This document shows, in pieces, positions 62,077-64,000 of a stretch of DNA of 64,000 nucleotides; within the stretch, counting starts at the first letter, position 1, and every line of letters begins with the position of its first letter. The notes under the pieces are model-generated. The model had not been told where the DNA came from. It was given only the letters and a program-made list of their open reading frames with translations, and ran no database searches. The stretch comes from Methylobacterium sp. 77 (GTDB lineage: Bacteria > Pseudomonadota > Alphaproteobacteria > Rhizobiales > Beijerinckiaceae): assembly GCF_000372825.1 (NCBI RefSeq), contig NZ_KB910516.1, positions 2,202,011-2,266,010 of the forward strand, in the 5' to 3' direction. The position numbers and the translations under genes were made by a program.

Positions 62077-62610
62077 GTGGCCGCAAACCAGTTCTCGTCG
62101 CATGGCAGGCGCCTTACGCCGGCTGTCCTGTCCGGTGTCCTCGCCCTGACGCTCGGTGCCCTGCCTGCGCGCGCGGCGGACTTTCCGGAGCCTGTGCCCT
62201 ACGGCGCGCCGCGCGAATTCCGGGATGAGCGTCGGCCGCCGCCTCCGGTCGAGGAATTCGGGCTCGAGCGGGGCCCGCCGCGCCCGATCGAGCCGTGCCG
62301 GACGGTGATCCGGCGTCGGGTGACGCCGGAGGGCGAGGAGATCGTGAAGCGGGTGACGATCTGCGAGGAGCGGCCCGACCGGTTCCGGTTCGAGCGCGAG
62401 CCGAGGCCTCTCCCGCCGAGGCTGCTGCCGCCGCGCGACGTTCCGCCTGCCTATGGCGTGGAGGGCCGCTCCGAGAGAGGCGGCTACGCCGACGAACGCC
62501 CCGTCGAGCGCTTTTCCGGGGAAGATCGGCTCTCCGAGGAGCCGCCCCTCGACGAGCGCCGCATCGATGAGCGCCCCGAGGATGGGCGCGGACCCGATCC
62601 GCGCTATTGA
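62077..62610 (+). CDS. exported Pro/Arg/Glu-rich protein
   Basis: From GTG 62077 with GGAGA 7 nt upstream, 177 residues. A signal peptide (LTPAVLSGVLALTLGALPARA) is followed by a strongly Pro/Glu/Arg-rich low-complexity chain with two cysteines (EPCRTVIRRRVTPEGEEIVK and TICEERP). No family recognised. Confidence 0.65.
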   Translation: MAANQFSSHGRRLTPAVLSGVLALTLGALPARAADFPEPVPYGAPREFRDERRPPPPVEEFGLERGPPRPIEPCRTVIRRRVTPEGEEIVKRVTICEERPDRFRFEREPRPLPPRLLPPRDVPPAYGVEGRSERGGYADERPVERFSGEDRLSEEPPLDERRIDERPEDGRGPDPRY

Positions 62611-62614
62611 CGGT

Positions 62615-62794
62615 TCAGGCCCGGATGACGGGCCTGGCCTTCACCGCCGCGGCCAGGGCCTTCAGCTGTCGGTTGAGATCGGCCAGCTCGTTGAGGGCGA
62701 TGGTCCGGTGGCCGTCCTTGACCGCGCGCTCGATGTCGGCGACCTGCGCGGTGGCCATGCGCTTCAGTTCGGTGGCGAGTTGTTCCCGGGTCAT
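62615..62794 (-). CDS. small unknown soluble protein, helical
   Basis: From ATG 62794 with AGGAG 7 nt upstream, 59 residues, predicted alpha-helical (TELKRMATAQVADIERAV, ALNELADLNRQLKALAAAV). Below common size cutoffs. Function unknown. Confidence 0.65.
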   Translation of the reverse strand: MTREQLATELKRMATAQVADIERAVKDGHRTIALNELADLNRQLKALAAAVKARPVIRA

Positions 62795-62905
62795 CGGCGC
62801 TCCTGTCACGGCTCGGATTGGTCGGACCGTGATAGGGCGCGCATGCTTAACCGACGGTGTTCATCGGGTGCACCGCACCCGATGATTGGCGTCCGTGACG
62901 CCGGT

Positions 62906-63340
62906 TCAGGTCCGCCAGGGATGGGCCGGCAGCTCGGTCGCACCGATCGAGCTGGCACCGGCGAGCGCCACTGCGTGGTCGTTCTCGACGCTCGACCCGC
63001 TGACGCCGATGGCGCCGGACATCTCGCCGTCCTTGTCGACGATCGGGATGCCGCCGGGGAAGGTGATCAAACCCTCGTTGGAATGCTCGATGCCGAAGAG
63101 CGGGCCGCCCGGCTGCGACAGCTGGCCGATCTGGCCCGTCATCATGCCGAAGAAGACCGAGGTCTTGGCCTTCTTCTGGGCGATGTCGATGGAGCCGACC
63201 CAGGCCCCGTCCATCCGGTAGAACGCCTTCAGGTTGCCGCCGGAATCGACCACGGCGATACACATCTGGGTGTCGAGTTCCACCGCCTTGGCGCGGGCGG
63301 CCTCGATGGCCTTGTGAGCGTCTTCGATGGTCACGTGCAT
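62906..63340 (-). CDS. GlcG/HbpS-family heme-degrading-like protein
   Basis: This 144-residue protein has the GlcG core [41 protein letters not shown] and DHAVALAGA. GlcG-like proteins often accompany glycolate or C1/C2 metabolism genes; here malyl-CoA lyase is close by on the same strand. Function otherwise unproven. Confidence 0.92.
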   Translation of the reverse strand: MHVTIEDAHKAIEAARAKAVELDTQMCIAVVDSGGNLKAFYRMDGAWVGSIDIAQKKAKTSVFFGMMTGQIGQLSQPGGPLFGIEHSNEGLITFPGGIPIVDKDGEMSGAIGVSGSSVENDHAVALAGASSIGATELPAHPWRT

Positions 63341-63393
63341 GGGGGTATCTCCATGGTGTCCCGCCCCGTTCGGGGTACGGAAGCGCAAAAGCG

Positions 63394-63681
63394 TCAGGGG
63401 TGGCGGATGGTTCCGGTCTCGGCGCGGCGGACCAGCCACGTCACCGATGCATAGGCGCCGAGCCAGGAGCCCAGGGCGGCGAACAGCACGTAGAGCGCGT
63501 TCTGGGTGTAGCTGATGACCGCGAAGGCAGAGAGCAGGTACCAGATCGCGCTCCAATTCGCCGCGCGGACACGCTGGCGGCCCGCCACCGCCGCGTTGAA
63601 GAAGACGTAGGCCGCATCGGTCACCGCCGTGGCGAGGACGACGCCGGCGGCGATGAGCGGATCGATGGACATGATCAGCAT
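63394..63681 (-). CDS. small multi-pass membrane protein
   Basis: This 95-residue protein has about three membrane helices ([59 protein letters not shown]). ATG 63681 preceded by GGAGACGGG. It may be a small integral membrane protein of unknown function, between the malyl-CoA lyase end and the GlcG gene. Confidence 0.8.
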   Translation of the reverse strand: MLIMSIDPLIAAGVVLATAVTDAAYVFFNAAVAGRQRVRAANWSAIWYLLSAFAVISYTQNALYVLFAALGSWLGAYASVTWLVRRAETGTIRHP

Positions 63682-63752
63682 GGGCCACCCGTCTCCATCG
63701 TGAGACGGCCGCTCCGAATGGGGAGCGGCCGTCCATGTCGTGGTGGCGTCGC

Positions 63753-64000
63753 TCAGTTGGCGGCCATCGCGTTGGCCTTCTCGATCAGCGCCTCGGCCAT
63801 GCGGATCGAGGCGATGTCGATGAGGCGGCCATCGAGGGAGACGGCGCCCTTGCCGGCCTTGGCGGCGTCTTCCATCGCCGCCAGGATGCGGCGAGCCTTG
63901 GTGACCTCGGCCTCCGAGGGGGTGAAGACGTCATTGGCGAGATCGATCTGCGAGGGGTGGATCGCCCACTTGCCCTCGTAGCCGAGCGCGGCGCAGCGGC
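63753..64000 (-). CDS. mclA: malyl-CoA lyase/HpcH-HpaI-type aldolase, C-terminal part (runs off the right edge)
   Basis: The visible 81 residues read [20 protein letters not shown], then [41 protein letters not shown] and end EKANAMAAN. This matches the C-terminus of malyl-CoA/beta-methylmalyl-CoA lyase and related CitE-like enzymes. In methylotrophs it cleaves malyl-CoA in the serine cycle. The catalytic metal site lies outside the window. Identity is likely, not certain. Confidence 0.8.
   Translation of the reverse strand, partial: RCAALGYEGKWAIHPSQIDLANDVFTPSEAEVTKARRILAAMEDAAKAGKGAVSLDGRLIDIASIRMAEALIEKANAMAAN

Overview
The window is GC-rich alphaproteobacterial chromosome, most likely Methylobacterium/Methylorubrum (Rhizobiales). 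The reasons are a PhyR whose phospho-acceptor falls at residue 190, with NepR beside it; a malyl-CoA lyase-like C-terminus at the right edge (serine cycle); a stand-alone PpdK; AcuI; and many small Rhizobiales-type stress and membrane proteins. The genus is an inference. No phage, plasmid, CRISPR or rRNA genes are visible. The only mobile-element trace is a decayed IS5-type transposase fragment near 2.1-2.4 kb.

Layout. 0-3 kb: an alpha/beta hydrolase, a quinone oxidoreductase and a small ORF diverge from a TetR regulator; then the IS remnant and a DUF1993 protein. 3-7 kb: a complete periplasmic PaoABC-type aldehyde oxidoreductase operon. 7-13 kb: a cupin with a LysR regulator, MsrA, a stress-type SDR, a membrane metallophosphoesterase and an NmrA-like protein. 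14-19 kb: tRNA-Glu and RNA-modification genes (RlmB-like, TlyA, a TrmA/RlmD-type methyltransferase) around a CYTH-CHAD protein. 19-25.4 kb: SRAP, CorA and a tightly packed acyl-CoA dehydrogenase/enoyl-CoA hydratase/SDR/SDR operon. 25.5-30 kb: Sua5-type TsaC, WrbA with a LysR regulator, a GreA-like factor and AcuI. 30-37.7 kb: envelope proteins, PpdK, an L,D-transpeptidase, a VOC protein and a cyclic-nucleotide-binding protein.

37.9-41.3 kb is the most interesting region. It is a general-stress-response island centred on divergent phyR and nepR. I find EcfG-type promoters (GGAAC-N16/17-CGTT or close variants) in front of a KGG protein, an unknown protein, phyR, nepR, a DUF1328 membrane protein and a 48-codon ORF. 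One also precedes an unannotated, probably non-coding transcription unit of about 90 nt with a C-rich hairpin loop and a strong terminator. A second unit with the same architecture lies between tsaC and wrbA (about 26.63-26.70 kb), and a further EcfG-like promoter precedes the SDR at 9.6-10.4 kb. These look like members of one PhyR-NepR-EcfG regulon, including two candidate stress small RNAs.

41.3-44.2 kb: an OprB-type porin and the manganese importer MntH, each preceded by a related 16-bp TATAG...CTATA operator, suggesting co-regulated outer- and inner-membrane Mn uptake. 44.5-64 kb is ordinary chromosome: DUF2865, MBL hydrolase, DUF1499, MarR, amine oxidase, HAD phosphatase, cysteine-cluster protein, tautomerase, class III aminotransferase, Tat-exported phosphoesterase, SfsA, dienelactone hydrolase, VOC protein, hybrid histidine kinase, CinA/MoaB-like protein, a formate/nitrite-type channel, small envelope proteins and the 3' end of the malyl-CoA lyase gene.
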